This document shows, piece after piece, positions 18,437 through 26,807 of a stretch of 64,000 bases of DNA. The notes beneath the pieces are model-generated. The model was not told the DNA's origin. It ran no database searches and was given only the letters and a program-made list of their open reading frames with translations. How positions within the stretch are numbered: position 1 is the stretch's first letter; every line of letters begins with the position of its first letter. Source of the stretch: F23-D06 sp963620035 (GTDB lineage Bacteria > Bacteroidota > Bacteroidia > Bacteroidales > WCHB1-69); contig CAVEXN010000006.1 in assembly GCA_963620035.1 (NCBI GenBank), positions 1 through 64,000 on the forward strand. Reading direction: 5' to 3'. The translations under genes and the position numbers were made by a program.

Positions 18437-19156
18437 TCATATACCATAGTCGCGCTTGCACGTCTTGAACGCTTCATTTGCCCTGCTGTAGTCCTCTGGT
18501 ATGCCGATGTCTATGAAATACCCGTTTTGGATGATGCCAAAGAGTTTGTCAAATTGGCATTGAGGCTCAAGCACCGCATCTTCAAACGAGAACTTCTCGG
18601 GAAGTCCGTCAAAGATAGGCTCAAGTCTGCGGATGATGTAAACGCCTCCGTTTATCAAACCCTCTTCACAATACGCTTTTTCTTTGAACTGCCTGATCCG
18701 GTTGTTATTATAGTCAACAACAACACTGCCATAGCGGTCAAATTTGCGCATCGGCTTCAACGCGAGCGTAATGGCGGCATTTAGCCTTTTGTGCGCTTCC
18801 ATCAGGGCGTTAAGGTCAATATCGAAGAATGTGTCGCCGTTTAGTACCGCGATATCGCTGTCTGAAGCTTTGCTTAACGCCAATCTGATGCCGCCTCCGG
18901 TGCCAAGAGGGACATCCTCGATGGCATAGCCGAACTCAAACGGGAACTCATCCTTGACCTCCTCAATCCATTTGCAGACGACTTCGCGAAGGTATCCGAC
19001 AGAAAGGATGACCCGGCTGACGTCAAAGCGCGAAAGATATTTCAATAGATACCAAAGGAACGGCTTGCCTGCCACAGGTGCCATACATTTGGGCACTTCT
19101 TTGACGACAGAACGCAAACGGGTTCCGAGACCGCCGGCAAGAATAACTATTTCCAT
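18437..19156 (-). CDS. hddC: D-glycero-alpha-D-manno-heptose 1-phosphate guanylyltransferase (HddC-like)
   Basis: Sugar-nucleotide transferase expected to make GDP-D-glycero-D-manno-heptose from heptose 1-phosphate and GTP. The chosen ATG at 19156 (MEIVILAGGLGTRLRSVV) gives 239 residues and leaves 16 bases to the upstream gmhA; the longer frame from 19183 would overlap gmhA. Signatures are LAGGLGTRL at the N-terminus, KPFLWYLLKYL and LNGDTFFDID. Assignment of the sugar rests on the adjacent hddA and gmhA genes. Confidence 0.82.
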   Translation of the reverse strand: MEIVILAGGLGTRLRSVVKEVPKCMAPVAGKPFLWYLLKYLSRFDVSRVILSVGYLREVVCKWIEEVKDEFPFEFGYAIEDVPLGTGGGIRLALSKASDSDIAVLNGDTFFDIDLNALMEAHKRLNAAITLALKPMRKFDRYGSVVVDYNNNRIRQFKEKAYCEEGLINGGVYIIRRLEPIFDGLPEKFSFEDAVLEPQCQFDKLFGIIQNGYFIDIGIPEDYSRANEAFKTCKRDYGI

Positions 19157-19172
19157 ATCAGAGTCTTTCGTT

Positions 19173-19820
19173 TCAGCTTGCAAAAAAATGTTCTTCCAGC
19201 ATCAAGCATAGACAATGATAAACCGGCAGGTGGAGTTCTTGGATCTTGTAGGTTTCAGTTTCCGGCACTCTGATGCAGACGTCTGCCACCTTGGAGAGTT
19301 TGCTCTCTTTTTGTCCGGTGAGACCGATTACTTTCAAACCCAACGCTTTGGCTGTGACTGCCGCATAAAGGACATTCAGGCTGTTGCCCGATGTGGAAAT
19401 GCCCATAAAGCAGTCGTTTCTATTGCCGTATCCGTTAACCTGCTGGGCAAAAACAAGCGCAGGGTCGCTGTCATTCATGAAAGCGGTCGAAAGGGACGTG
19501 TGCGCCGTGAGGGCAATGGCCGGAAGAGCACCTTGTAGGCGGCTGGCCAGCGTGCCCCCTAACACGGGGTCTATCGCTTCCAAGGCACCGGCGTGCCCGG
19601 CGGGTATGTTGCGTTTCCGTTTGAACTCCTTCATCAATTCGCCCACAATATGTTCAGAATCCGCAGCGGATCCGCCATTGCCGCAAACCAGAAGTTTGCC
19701 GCCATTGGAGTAAGACGATTCGAGAAAACAGTATGTTTCAATAATGTCATCTTTGCAAACTTCAAGCGACGGATACCGCGAAAGCAGCAAATCGATATGT
19801 TTCATTAAAATGTGTTCCAT
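19173..19820 (-). CDS. gmhA: sedoheptulose 7-phosphate isomerase (phosphoheptose isomerase)
   Basis: SIS-domain isomerase that converts sedoheptulose 7-phosphate to D-glycero-D-manno-heptose 7-phosphate, the first step of ADP- or GDP-heptose synthesis. The 215-residue protein carries CGNGGSAADSEHIVGEL near 47-63, the GmhA active-site signature, and ISTSGNSLNVLYA, the SIS phosphosugar-binding loop. It is flanked by hddA and hddC in the order of the GDP-heptose pathway. No gmhB (bisphosphate phosphatase) gene is in the window. Confidence 0.9.
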   Translation of the reverse strand: MEHILMKHIDLLLSRYPSLEVCKDDIIETYCFLESSYSNGGKLLVCGNGGSAADSEHIVGELMKEFKRKRNIPAGHAGALEAIDPVLGGTLASRLQGALPAIALTAHTSLSTAFMNDSDPALVFAQQVNGYGNRNDCFMGISTSGNSLNVLYAAVTAKALGLKVIGLTGQKESKLSKVADVCIRVPETETYKIQELHLPVYHCLCLMLEEHFFAS

Positions 19821-19832
19821 AACAGTCGTTCA

Positions 19833-20846
19833 TTAAAGGTTGTCTTTTTTCTTTGGGGAATATTCTGTGGGCGCGTAATAAAGGACTTGCGCGCCGTCAT
19901 TTTCAAAATTGAAAGGAACAATCATCAGTTTTTCAAGAGCCCGGACAAGTGATGGTTGTTTGTCTTTCTCGCAGTAGAACAGCATAAAACCGCCGCCTCC
20001 TGCACCTAAAAGCTTTCCGCCGAGAGCCCCGGCTCTTATGGCGGTGCCGTAAATGTCGTCAATATAGTCATTGCTTACTTTGGAACCTGTTCCTCTTTTT
20101 ATTTTCCAAGTGGCGTCAAGCAACAGTCCAAATTCATTCAGTCCGGAATCTTTGTTTGTCAGTACAGCCTCGGCTTCATCCACCAAAGCCAACATGTCGA
20201 GCAACTGTTTCGTTTTGTCTATCGGTTTTGCAAACGTATCGGCTTGGATTTCAGACGAGAAACGTTGCATGCCCGTGTAGAACAGCAACAGGTTTTCACC
20301 CAGACCGCATTTGCGTTCAGGGTGAATGATGATAGGGTGGACGGAGAAATCATTGTCGTGGAAATCGATACGGTTGAGGCCTCCGAAAGCGGCTGCAATC
20401 TGGTCTTGCCAGCCGCCATGCTCTTTCAAGATTTCCCGTTCTACTTGTATCGCCTCCTCCGCGAGTTTCCGGCGACTCATTCTTTTTCCTTTGAGCGCGC
20501 AGAAAGCGTTGAGCATGCCGACCGCAAAGGAAGAGCTTGTCCCTAAACCGGTACGTGCGGGAAGGTCTCCCTCATAGGTCAACCGAATTTCATGGATGTC
20601 GTGCAGCCGCATACATTCGCGGATCAAGGGGTGTTGGATGTCTTCAATGTCATTGACCCGTTCAAACTTGTTGTGCACCAGTTCGGACAAATAGGGGTGA
20701 AAGGGTGGCATGTGCCGCACATTCACATAGCAGAACTTGTCGAAAGAGGAAGAGATGACAGCGCCGCCGTGTTCGTTGAAGAACGCGGGCATATCCGTTC
20801 CACCGCCAAAAAAGGAAATACGGAAAGGGGTTTTGGTGATAATCAT
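19833..20846 (-). CDS. hddA: D-glycero-D-manno-heptose 7-phosphate kinase (HddA-like GHMP kinase)
   Basis: 337-residue GHMP-superfamily kinase. The N-terminus TKTPFRISFFGGGTDMPAF is typical of HddA/FGGY-unrelated heptose kinases, with the ATP-binding motif GLGTSSSFAVGML near 98-110 and the C-terminal GGKLLGAGGGGFMLFY loop. It should phosphorylate the product of gmhA at position 1. The gene lies 12 bases before gmhA in the same operon. Confidence 0.87.
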   Translation of the reverse strand: MIITKTPFRISFFGGGTDMPAFFNEHGGAVISSSFDKFCYVNVRHMPPFHPYLSELVHNKFERVNDIEDIQHPLIRECMRLHDIHEIRLTYEGDLPARTGLGTSSSFAVGMLNAFCALKGKRMSRRKLAEEAIQVEREILKEHGGWQDQIAAAFGGLNRIDFHDNDFSVHPIIIHPERKCGLGENLLLFYTGMQRFSSEIQADTFAKPIDKTKQLLDMLALVDEAEAVLTNKDSGLNEFGLLLDATWKIKRGTGSKVSNDYIDDIYGTAIRAGALGGKLLGAGGGGFMLFYCEKDKQPSLVRALEKLMIVPFNFENDGAQVLYYAPTEYSPKKKDNL

Positions 20847-20918
20847 AGTGAGTTCAGGCTTTGTTGGAATAATTTTAATTGCATGTCATAATGTCTCGTA
20901 GATACAACACAATTCTTA

Positions 20919-22004
20919 TTAAAAAAGAGAGCAAAACATCTTTTCGGCGGTTTCATTCGAATACCTATTCAAATAAATTTGTCTGGAATAGGAATTGAAG
21001 CGGGGACGGGGCCGGTTGATGAAAAGATTGAGACAGTTGATGAAATCCTGTGCAGAATGGCAACAGCCTCCGATTCTGTTGTAATCAACATCGTATCCCT
21101 CAAAAGCTTCTGGAGTACCAATGATATTCTTACCATACATAAGTGCCTCGCAGGTCTTGACTTTCATACCACTGCCGGAGAAGATGGGTAATACCATAAT
21201 ATCTGCATTCTCAAGATATGGGTGCAAGTCCGGAGCATCGCTGACAACTTCAATATCCTTAAGTAGAGGAGATTCTGCCTTTAGTTTTGCCATGCCTTTG
21301 CCAACAACTTGCATCTGGATGTTAACGTGTGGCAACACATGTTTAATAAACCAGAGTATGCCTTGGTTGTTCGGAGGAAAGTAGGTGCCGAGAAAAAGGC
21401 ATAGGGGCTTTTGACGTGTCAGTTCTGTAGAAGAAACAATATTCTTGCATTGGTCGGCAAGAGAAATTGGGATGATAATGTCGGCCGTGCGCCCATAACG
21501 ATGCTCAATAATTTGGGCATCACGTTTATTTAGCACAATGATCTTGTCGGCATAACGACAAGTATAGCGGTCATTTGTATCGGCCGTGTGTATTACAATG
21601 CTACGTCCGGGCACTTTAGACAGTTTGGCAGCAAAATACAGGCTTTCCACATTGTGAAAAAAAACAACGATTTCTCCTTTGTATCCGTTTTCTTTCAACC
21701 GTTTGGCAATGATTCCGAAAAGACTACGGTCGATGAAAACCATATCATAGTCTTCAGCCAGTTGTGCTATCTCTTGCACGCGTTTAGGTGTGAGACCATA
21801 ATAATAACGGAATAGAAAGAAGAAAGCACCGCGAAGATAATCAATAGGAGTCTTTCGCTTGTACTCGTCGTGAATGTAGTATGAATGTACATTGTCGTTG
21901 CCGGTCAATTTTGAAAGAACATCAAAGTTCCGCTGGCTGCATTTTCCTCCACCCTCCCTGATTCCTTTGGAACGTTTATACCAGATATACAATACTTTTG
22001 ACAT
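20919..22004 (-). CDS. GT4-type glycosyltransferase
   Basis: 361-residue GT-B glycosyltransferase from the ATG at 22004 (MSKVLYIWYKRSKG); the in-frame codon at 22031 adds only a Lys/Phe-rich extension. The C-terminal half carries LFLGTYFPPNNQGILWF, a nucleotide-sugar-binding segment, and LPIFSGSGMKVKTCEALMYGKNIIGT, the E-x7-E type motif of GT4 enzymes. It probably adds one sugar of the glycan repeat unit; donor and acceptor cannot be told. Confidence 0.8.
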   Translation of the reverse strand: MSKVLYIWYKRSKGIREGGGKCSQRNFDVLSKLTGNDNVHSYYIHDEYKRKTPIDYLRGAFFFLFRYYYGLTPKRVQEIAQLAEDYDMVFIDRSLFGIIAKRLKENGYKGEIVVFFHNVESLYFAAKLSKVPGRSIVIHTADTNDRYTCRYADKIIVLNKRDAQIIEHRYGRTADIIIPISLADQCKNIVSSTELTRQKPLCLFLGTYFPPNNQGILWFIKHVLPHVNIQMQVVGKGMAKLKAESPLLKDIEVVSDAPDLHPYLENADIMVLPIFSGSGMKVKTCEALMYGKNIIGTPEAFEGYDVDYNRIGGCCHSAQDFINCLNLFINRPRPRFNSYSRQIYLNRYSNETAEKMFCSLF

Positions 22005-22059
22005 GATGATTTTTTTTGTGTTGAAAAACAAGTAAGAAAAAAACGAGTTCTTTTATCTG

Positions 22060-22485
22060 TTAGACCATTACATCCAATGCACGAGTGATGATATCGTCCA
22101 TATCTAATACTTCCGTCTCGAAGCGAACCGTACGATATTCAAGATGCCCCGACGAGTAATCGAAACAGGCATCAATAGAATCCGTATAAGTGGTCAGCCT
22201 TTCTGGTGTTTCGGGATAGCGAACCCCAAAGCATTGTGTGATATCATGGTATACGATGGAATGCAAGAGACGTTTGATATAGGCCGCTGTCACCTTGGCT
22301 TCGCGCAACATCTTGCGACATAGTGTTGATTTACCGCTACGGCGCACTCCAATCACCACCTGCGCCAACTTACTGTTGAGGTCAATCTGTTTTTCCTCCG
22401 CAAGGGTGATAATTTCAGTAAAGTCCTCTGAAAGAAACTCTTCACGCTGCTCTGCTACTATAGGTAAGAAGTCTTGGGTGGTCAT
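22060..22485 (-). pseudogene. truncated DUF4143-type ATPase (module 2)
   Basis: 141-residue frame. The first 70 residues look like the start of an AAA_14/DUF4143-type ATPase with a Walker A GVRRSGKST near 46-54, but Walker B, sensor and C-terminal domain are missing. After about residue 68 the sequence (AAYIKRLLHSIVYHDI and onward) is unlike a normal continuation, so I infer a large internal deletion joining head to foreign or distal tail. It still has the family promoter and repeat array. It separates two glycosyltransferase genes of the glycan locus. Confidence 0.6.
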
Positions 22486-22507
22486 AATCGCTATCTGTTT
22501 GGGACTG

Positions 22508-22537
22508 CAAAGGTATGCTTATTTCGATAAAATGCAA
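22508..22537 (-). promoter_or_regulatory. promoter of ATPase module 2
   Basis: Minus strand TTG (22535-22537), a 19-base spacer and TACCTTTG (22508-22515), 22 bases before the ATG. The -33 TTG is the end of the first repeat. Confidence 0.7.
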
Positions 22538-22597
22538 GTTTCTGCCATTTCCATTTCGACAAAATGCAAATATCCCGGCGGCACATTTCGATAGATT
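22521..22597. repeat. three direct repeats, 32-bp period, over the ATPase 2 promoter
   Basis: Copies begin at 22521, 22553 and 22585, exactly 32 bp apart. The first two share ATTTCGAyAAAATGCAA; the third keeps ATTTCGATA and then runs into the stop codon (22596-22598) of the upstream glycosyltransferase gene, so it is cut at what may be the insertion boundary. The sequence is unrelated to the repeats of the other two modules. Confidence 0.75.
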
Positions 22598-23627
22598 AAA
22601 TACCATACGGCGCTTGCAAGACTGTTCCGATTCGTTGTGTGAAGGTGTGATGACTTATGATTTGCTCGCGGGCGGCTTGTGCTTGTGCGGACATATCGTG
22701 CGTCAAGGCATAATCTATCAGCGAAAAGAGTTCTTGTTCGTTATGGTATAGACCGACTTCGCCACCGGGGAACAGGGATTCAATATACAGATTGGCATCG
22801 CATATTTGGTAGGCTCCGCTTGCGCATATCTCGAACACTTTGGGATTGGCTCCGTCTTTTTGCTGCTCGTGGTGAATGTTCAGTACCACTTTGGCACGAT
22901 TGTAGTCCAAATTCAGTTGCTCGGCAGAGGCGTTGCGATTGGTATAAACATCACGCCGCTCACGGGTGAGGTATTGCCAAAGCCCTTTGTACCAAGGCTT
23001 GTAGATGCCCCAAACACGAATCTTCCGGTCGGCATAGTGAGAAACAACGGCTTGTATCAACTGCCTCCGCTTCCGGGATTGCCAAAGGTCGCCGGCAAAG
23101 ACAATATCCAAATCTTTCGCCACAGGTAGAGGATGGTAGAGGGCTGTGTCGGCTGCTTGCGGCAAGAAAAGTGCCTCAATGCGGTAGTCACTTTTTAAGT
23201 AATCTATGTCGGTCTGCTCATAACAGAACACTTTGACAGCAAACCGCAAATTAGACAATGCAGTCGGCATGCGGCGTACGCTATCGAATAGCCATATTGC
23301 CACCCGGGAGGTCTGTTGCATAGTCTGCACAACATTCGGCAGAAGTATATCGCCATTGACAATAAAAACCAAATCGGGCTGCCTGTCGTGGAATACCTGC
23401 AAAATATGCGCCTTGTAGTTCAGTCGAGACTGCTCTCGGAGTGCTGCTTTGTTCCCGAGTTTGTAGCGCAAACGATTCCAACGGGTGTATGGGTGAATAG
23501 GCGTATCGTACTTCTCGCAATAGACAGAATAGCCTGCTTGCTCAAAAGCACGACTAATGCTCCCGGCAAAATAATGAAAGTTGGGGACTATGATGAGGAC
23601 AGAGGGCATAGTTGCAATTTTGGACAT
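22596..23627 (-). CDS. CgeB-like glycosyltransferase
   Basis: 343-residue GT-B family protein resembling CgeB/DUF3880 glycosyltransferases. The N-terminal half has SVLIIVPNFHYFAGSISRAFEQ; the C-terminal Glyco_trans_1_2-like domain shows DIVFAGDLWQSRKR and NPKVFEICASGAYQI, the usual family signature. The start may be the ATG at 23627 or that at 23609. It lies between ATPase modules 2 and 3, with only six bases to the stop of module 3. The donor sugar is unknown. Confidence 0.78.
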   Translation of the reverse strand: MSKIATMPSVLIIVPNFHYFAGSISRAFEQAGYSVYCEKYDTPIHPYTRWNRLRYKLGNKAALREQSRLNYKAHILQVFHDRQPDLVFIVNGDILLPNVVQTMQQTSRVAIWLFDSVRRMPTALSNLRFAVKVFCYEQTDIDYLKSDYRIEALFLPQAADTALYHPLPVAKDLDIVFAGDLWQSRKRRQLIQAVVSHYADRKIRVWGIYKPWYKGLWQYLTRERRDVYTNRNASAEQLNLDYNRAKVVLNIHHEQQKDGANPKVFEICASGAYQICDANLYIESLFPGGEVGLYHNEQELFSLIDYALTHDMSAQAQAAREQIISHHTFTQRIGTVLQAPYGI

Positions 23628-23633
23628 AGTAGG

Positions 23634-24821
23634 TTAAAATAATCGCGACAAGTCGCCCATGAAGAATTGTTCGGCGGACATTGCCTCGCCACCGACTACC
23701 AAAGAGAACTGCGGGTGGAATTTTTCACCGAACACGGAGAGACCTTGATTGTGTTGTCGTCTGCCGCTCTTGACCTCGATAGCGACTATCTTGTTTGCCC
23801 GTGTAAGCACAAAATCGACCTCATCGTTATTCTCTCGCCAATAGTACAACTCGCACTCGAGTTCGTCTATCTGATCCAACAAAAAGCACCCGACGGCAGA
23901 CTCTACCCACTGCCCCCACAAAGTAGGATTGGTAAAGGCTTTCTCGTAGGTCATACCATCTGTCATAGCCGACAGCAAGGCATTATTGTAGACCTGCAAC
24001 TTAGGGATAGACTTATATTTACGGGCTTGGTCTACAGCGTATTTCTGCAAGCCAACAAGCAATTTGCTATCGGCAAGCAGTTGCAGGTAACTCACCAATG
24101 TACTGGCATTGCCTGCGTCTTGCAACATACCCAACATCTTATTATAGGACAGCAACTCACCCGAATAGGCGCAACCGATATGGAACAGTTGGTTTAGTAA
24201 GGCGGGCTTATAAATAAAGGACGTCTGCAACACATCTTTCTCTATAGCAGGTGCCACAATGGTCTCACGCATAAAACGCCGCCAACGCATCTCGTTCTCA
24301 ATATAGGCAGCACTACCGGGATAACCACCGAAATAGATGTACTGATTGATATTCCAACCAAATGCCTCGTGCATCTCGGCATAAGACCAATGCCCCATGC
24401 TGATTATCTCGAAACGCCCTGCCAAGGATTCTGTCAACCCGCGTTTAAGCAACAGACGAGAAGAGCCCAACAGCACGACCTTGATAGGCACATCACGAAA
24501 AGTGTCGTTATCCCACTCGCGCTTGACCTGCTCGCTCCAGTTGTTAATCTTGTGTATCTCGTCGAACACCAACACGGCTTCGGCATACGCATTGAAGATA
24601 ATCTGCGAGCGCACCTCTTCCCACCGTTTGGCAATCCACTCGGCATCGTCGGCTGCCACTGCGTCTGCATTGTACAGAAAAGAGGGAATGGCACATTGTT
24701 TCAGCACCTGCTTGACCATAGTCGTTTTGCCCACTTGGCGAGGACCTGCAACCACTTGTATCGTCCTACGCGGCTCGGCTAAACGCTCAAGAAGAATCGT
24801 ATTTTGCTTGCGTTCTAACAT
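23634..24821 (-). CDS. AAA_14/DUF4143 ATPase (module 3)
   Basis: 395-residue P-loop ATPase with a full domain set: Walker A GPRQVGKT at 26-33, Walker B VLVFDEIHKI near 86-95, sensor VVLLGSSRLL, a middle helical/winged region, and a C-terminal DUF4143 domain of the PD-(D/E)XK fold with NDEVDFVL followed by IVAIEVKSG. The D...ExK residues are all present, unlike module 1. The start is ATG 24821, because the longer frame begins at a TTG inside the -7 box. It is inserted in the glycan locus and has a five-copy repeat array at its promoter. Confidence 0.88.
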   Translation of the reverse strand: MLERKQNTILLERLAEPRRTIQVVAGPRQVGKTTMVKQVLKQCAIPSFLYNADAVAADDAEWIAKRWEEVRSQIIFNAYAEAVLVFDEIHKINNWSEQVKREWDNDTFRDVPIKVVLLGSSRLLLKRGLTESLAGRFEIISMGHWSYAEMHEAFGWNINQYIYFGGYPGSAAYIENEMRWRRFMRETIVAPAIEKDVLQTSFIYKPALLNQLFHIGCAYSGELLSYNKMLGMLQDAGNASTLVSYLQLLADSKLLVGLQKYAVDQARKYKSIPKLQVYNNALLSAMTDGMTYEKAFTNPTLWGQWVESAVGCFLLDQIDELECELYYWRENNDEVDFVLTRANKIVAIEVKSGRRQHNQGLSVFGEKFHPQFSLVVGGEAMSAEQFFMGDLSRLF

Positions 24822-24842
24822 ATCGCTATTCGTTTGGTGCGG

Positions 24843-24873
24843 CAAAGGTACGGAAAATCTTCAAATGTCGCAA
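24843..24873 (-). promoter_or_regulatory. promoter of ATPase module 3
   Basis: Minus strand TTG (24871-24873), a 20-base spacer and TACCTTTG (24843-24850), 21 bases before the ATG. The -7 box is identical to that of modules 1 and 2. Confidence 0.75.
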
Positions 24874-24961
24874 GAAAAATCTTCAAAAGTATGAGAAAAA
24901 ATCTGCGATTGTTGAGCGGAAAATCTTCAAATGTTATGTGGAAAATCTGCGATTTGTGTTT
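24852..24961. repeat. five iteron-like repeats with exact 22-bp period
   Basis: The core AAAATC recurs at 24854, 24876, 24898, 24920 and 24942, exactly 22 bp apart. Copies 1, 2 and 4 read GAAAATCTTCAAA; copies 3 and 5 read GAAAATCTGCGATT, so two subtypes alternate in part (A A B A B). The array begins between the -7 and -33 boxes of ATPase module 3 and runs about 90 bases upstream. Confidence 0.85.
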
Positions 24962-25171
24962 TATAATCACAGATAATACACTCGAAATCAATCCGTCACA
25001 AAACGCAAATCATCATCAGCAACAAAGACGCAATGATAAGTTCAAGATAAGTTCAACTTGGAAAGTTACAAAACGGGGGAGCAGGAAAGCCTGAAGTCCG
25101 TATTTTACTGGGCTTCAGGCAGGTGTTTTATGCTATTTTGAGTTTACAGGACAATGATTTTAAACTACATA
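24962..25171. other. intergenic stretch with hairpin
   Basis: No gene seen. An 11-bp stem (GCCTGAAGTCC at 25089-25099, GGGCTTCAGGC at 25110-25120, one T-G wobble) with a 10-base loop lies upstream of the ATPase repeats and downstream of the sialyltransferase-like gene. There is no T run directly after it on either strand, so a terminator role is only possible. Confidence 0.5.
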
Positions 25172-26212
25172 TCAAATAAATTGATATATGTTGCGAATGA
25201 AAGCAGGAAATTTGGCGATTGCCTTTTCGTATTCCTTATTATGGAATTTATTGTTTAACAAATTCGCATAACTATAACAATTTACTCCCATCGTATCAGC
25301 ATAAATAGCAACTGATGAGAAATCAGAATAAAAATCTACATGATATGTGTTCAAAATATTTTCAATGGCAACATCCGATGACAGTTCGATTGTTTTCATG
25401 ACAAAAATATTCTTTATCAGATTTCTGTATTGGTTCATCAAAGTCTTATCAGTGTAGTAATCAGGGTGGAATTTATATGCCAAAACTTTATTCCCATTTT
25501 GTTTGCAATGTTCGTTTATTTTTCTGTAAATGTATTCGGTCTCATCTCTCGTGAAAAACATAATCAATGAGGCATCTACAGACAAGACGGCATCTGGAAT
25601 TGTGCCAATATATTGTTTCATGAAAGGGTTGGAAACCAAGATATGTTCTCCGCCTGTTTCAGGAAAAGCAAATTTTGAAATCGCTACCGTTCCTCTGTAT
25701 TTTTTATGATCTGTTTCAAAGAACGAACCCCTCAAAGCATAAAAGCGGTAAAACAAAGGTTTGGCAATAAACTTGACGACCGCCTTCTTCCAGCCATAGG
25801 CAAATTCAGGTAAATCTTTCGCTAACTTATATGAGCCAGATCCTTCCTCGAGAAGATAAAACCCTTTGCACAATTTCATCGTAACAACTGCACTTGCAAT
25901 ATCCATTGCAAAACAATTGGGAGTATATAGAAAAAAATCATCAGAACAGAATAGTGTCTTTATGGTCTTTTCTAAAATCCCAAGGTTCTTATATGCTGAA
26001 AACAGATTCTTTGAAAACACACGATAGGATTTACCCATAAAAATGTCATCCGGATAAGACAGAAAGTGATAATCGTTCTGAAATTGGACCGGCGGCAGAT
26101 AATGACGGCTGCAGAAAAAAACCACATCATCATTTTTTATGTGTGCATCGTCCACATATTGTTTTGCCACCAAAAACGTTATGTGGCTGTGTACTATTAT
26201 CAAATGTTTCAT
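25172..26212 (-). CDS. sialyltransferase-like glycosyltransferase
   Basis: 346-residue protein starting MKHLIIVHSHITFLVAKQY, with YLLEEGSGSYKLAKDLPEF near 120 and KVLAYKFHPDYYTDK near 238; the EEGxGxY and FHP segments recall GT52/polysialyltransferase-type enzymes that use CMP-sialic acids. The placement directly downstream of a nonulosonate synthase, phosphatase and cytidylyltransferase supports transfer of the resulting CMP-nonulosonate. A/T content is higher than in the flanking core genes. The assignment is family-level only. Confidence 0.55.
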   Translation of the reverse strand: MKHLIIVHSHITFLVAKQYVDDAHIKNDDVVFFCSRHYLPPVQFQNDYHFLSYPDDIFMGKSYRVFSKNLFSAYKNLGILEKTIKTLFCSDDFFLYTPNCFAMDIASAVVTMKLCKGFYLLEEGSGSYKLAKDLPEFAYGWKKAVVKFIAKPLFYRFYALRGSFFETDHKKYRGTVAISKFAFPETGGEHILVSNPFMKQYIGTIPDAVLSVDASLIMFFTRDETEYIYRKINEHCKQNGNKVLAYKFHPDYYTDKTLMNQYRNLIKNIFVMKTIELSSDVAIENILNTYHVDFYSDFSSVAIYADTMGVNCYSYANLLNNKFHNKEYEKAIAKFPAFIRNIYQFI

Positions 26213-26321
26213 CTTACCATATTGTTTTGTGAATGACAGGGGGTGATAGCATCAAAAAGAACAGGAACAATAGCATCTCATTTGATTCGGCTGACCAATT
26301 AAATATACTGATGTTTGCCGA

Positions 26322-26804
26322 TTAAAATGGATGTATGTCCAAAACATATTCCACAAATTCCCTGAAAACGCCCTCACCTCCCTTTTTATTCATAATACAA
26401 TTTGCTTTTTTTTGAACATAAATTGGAGCAGACGATGGCGTTGCAGAAAAACCGACGGCTTCTAACAGTTCAACATCATTCAGATCGTCACCAATATATG
26501 CCACCTCCCGAATCGTTATTCCCAACTGTTCACAAAGTTGCTGAACAACTTGAAGTTTGTTCTTAACGCCCATCATTAAATGGTCGACTTGTAATTTCTC
26601 GGCTCGCCGTCTTACGATTTCAGTTTCCTCTCCCGTTACAATGCCCACAGGGATACCTTTTTGATGTGCCCAAAAAACACCGGCACTATCATAGGTGTGA
26701 AATTTTTTCCACTCATTCCCTGTTTGGTCGTAATACATACCACCATCTGTCCAAACCCCGTCAATGTCTGTCAGTATCAGTTTGATTTCAAAATTTGCAT
26801 CCAT
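26322..26804 (-). CDS. KdsC-type HAD phosphatase
   Basis: 160-residue C0-type HAD phosphatase. The catalytic DxD motif is in LILTDIDGVWTDGG near 10-23, the motif III lysine region in GVKNKLQVVQQ and the Mg-binding GDDLND near 121-126. KdsC removes phosphate from KDO 8-phosphate; close relatives act on nonulosonate 9-phosphates. The NeuB-like gene three bases upstream makes a nonulosonate 9-phosphate phosphatase role plausible. The enzyme should be cytoplasmic. Confidence 0.8.
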   Translation of the reverse strand: MDANFEIKLILTDIDGVWTDGGMYYDQTGNEWKKFHTYDSAGVFWAHQKGIPVGIVTGEETEIVRRRAEKLQVDHLMMGVKNKLQVVQQLCEQLGITIREVAYIGDDLNDVELLEAVGFSATPSSAPIYVQKKANCIMNKKGGEGVFREFVEYVLDIHPF

Positions 26805-26807
26805 ATT

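Noticed and set aside
24852..24961. CRISPR array
   Set aside because: Unit of 22 bp leaves no spacer of CRISPR length, the copies vary, no cas genes are near, and the array lies on a promoter.
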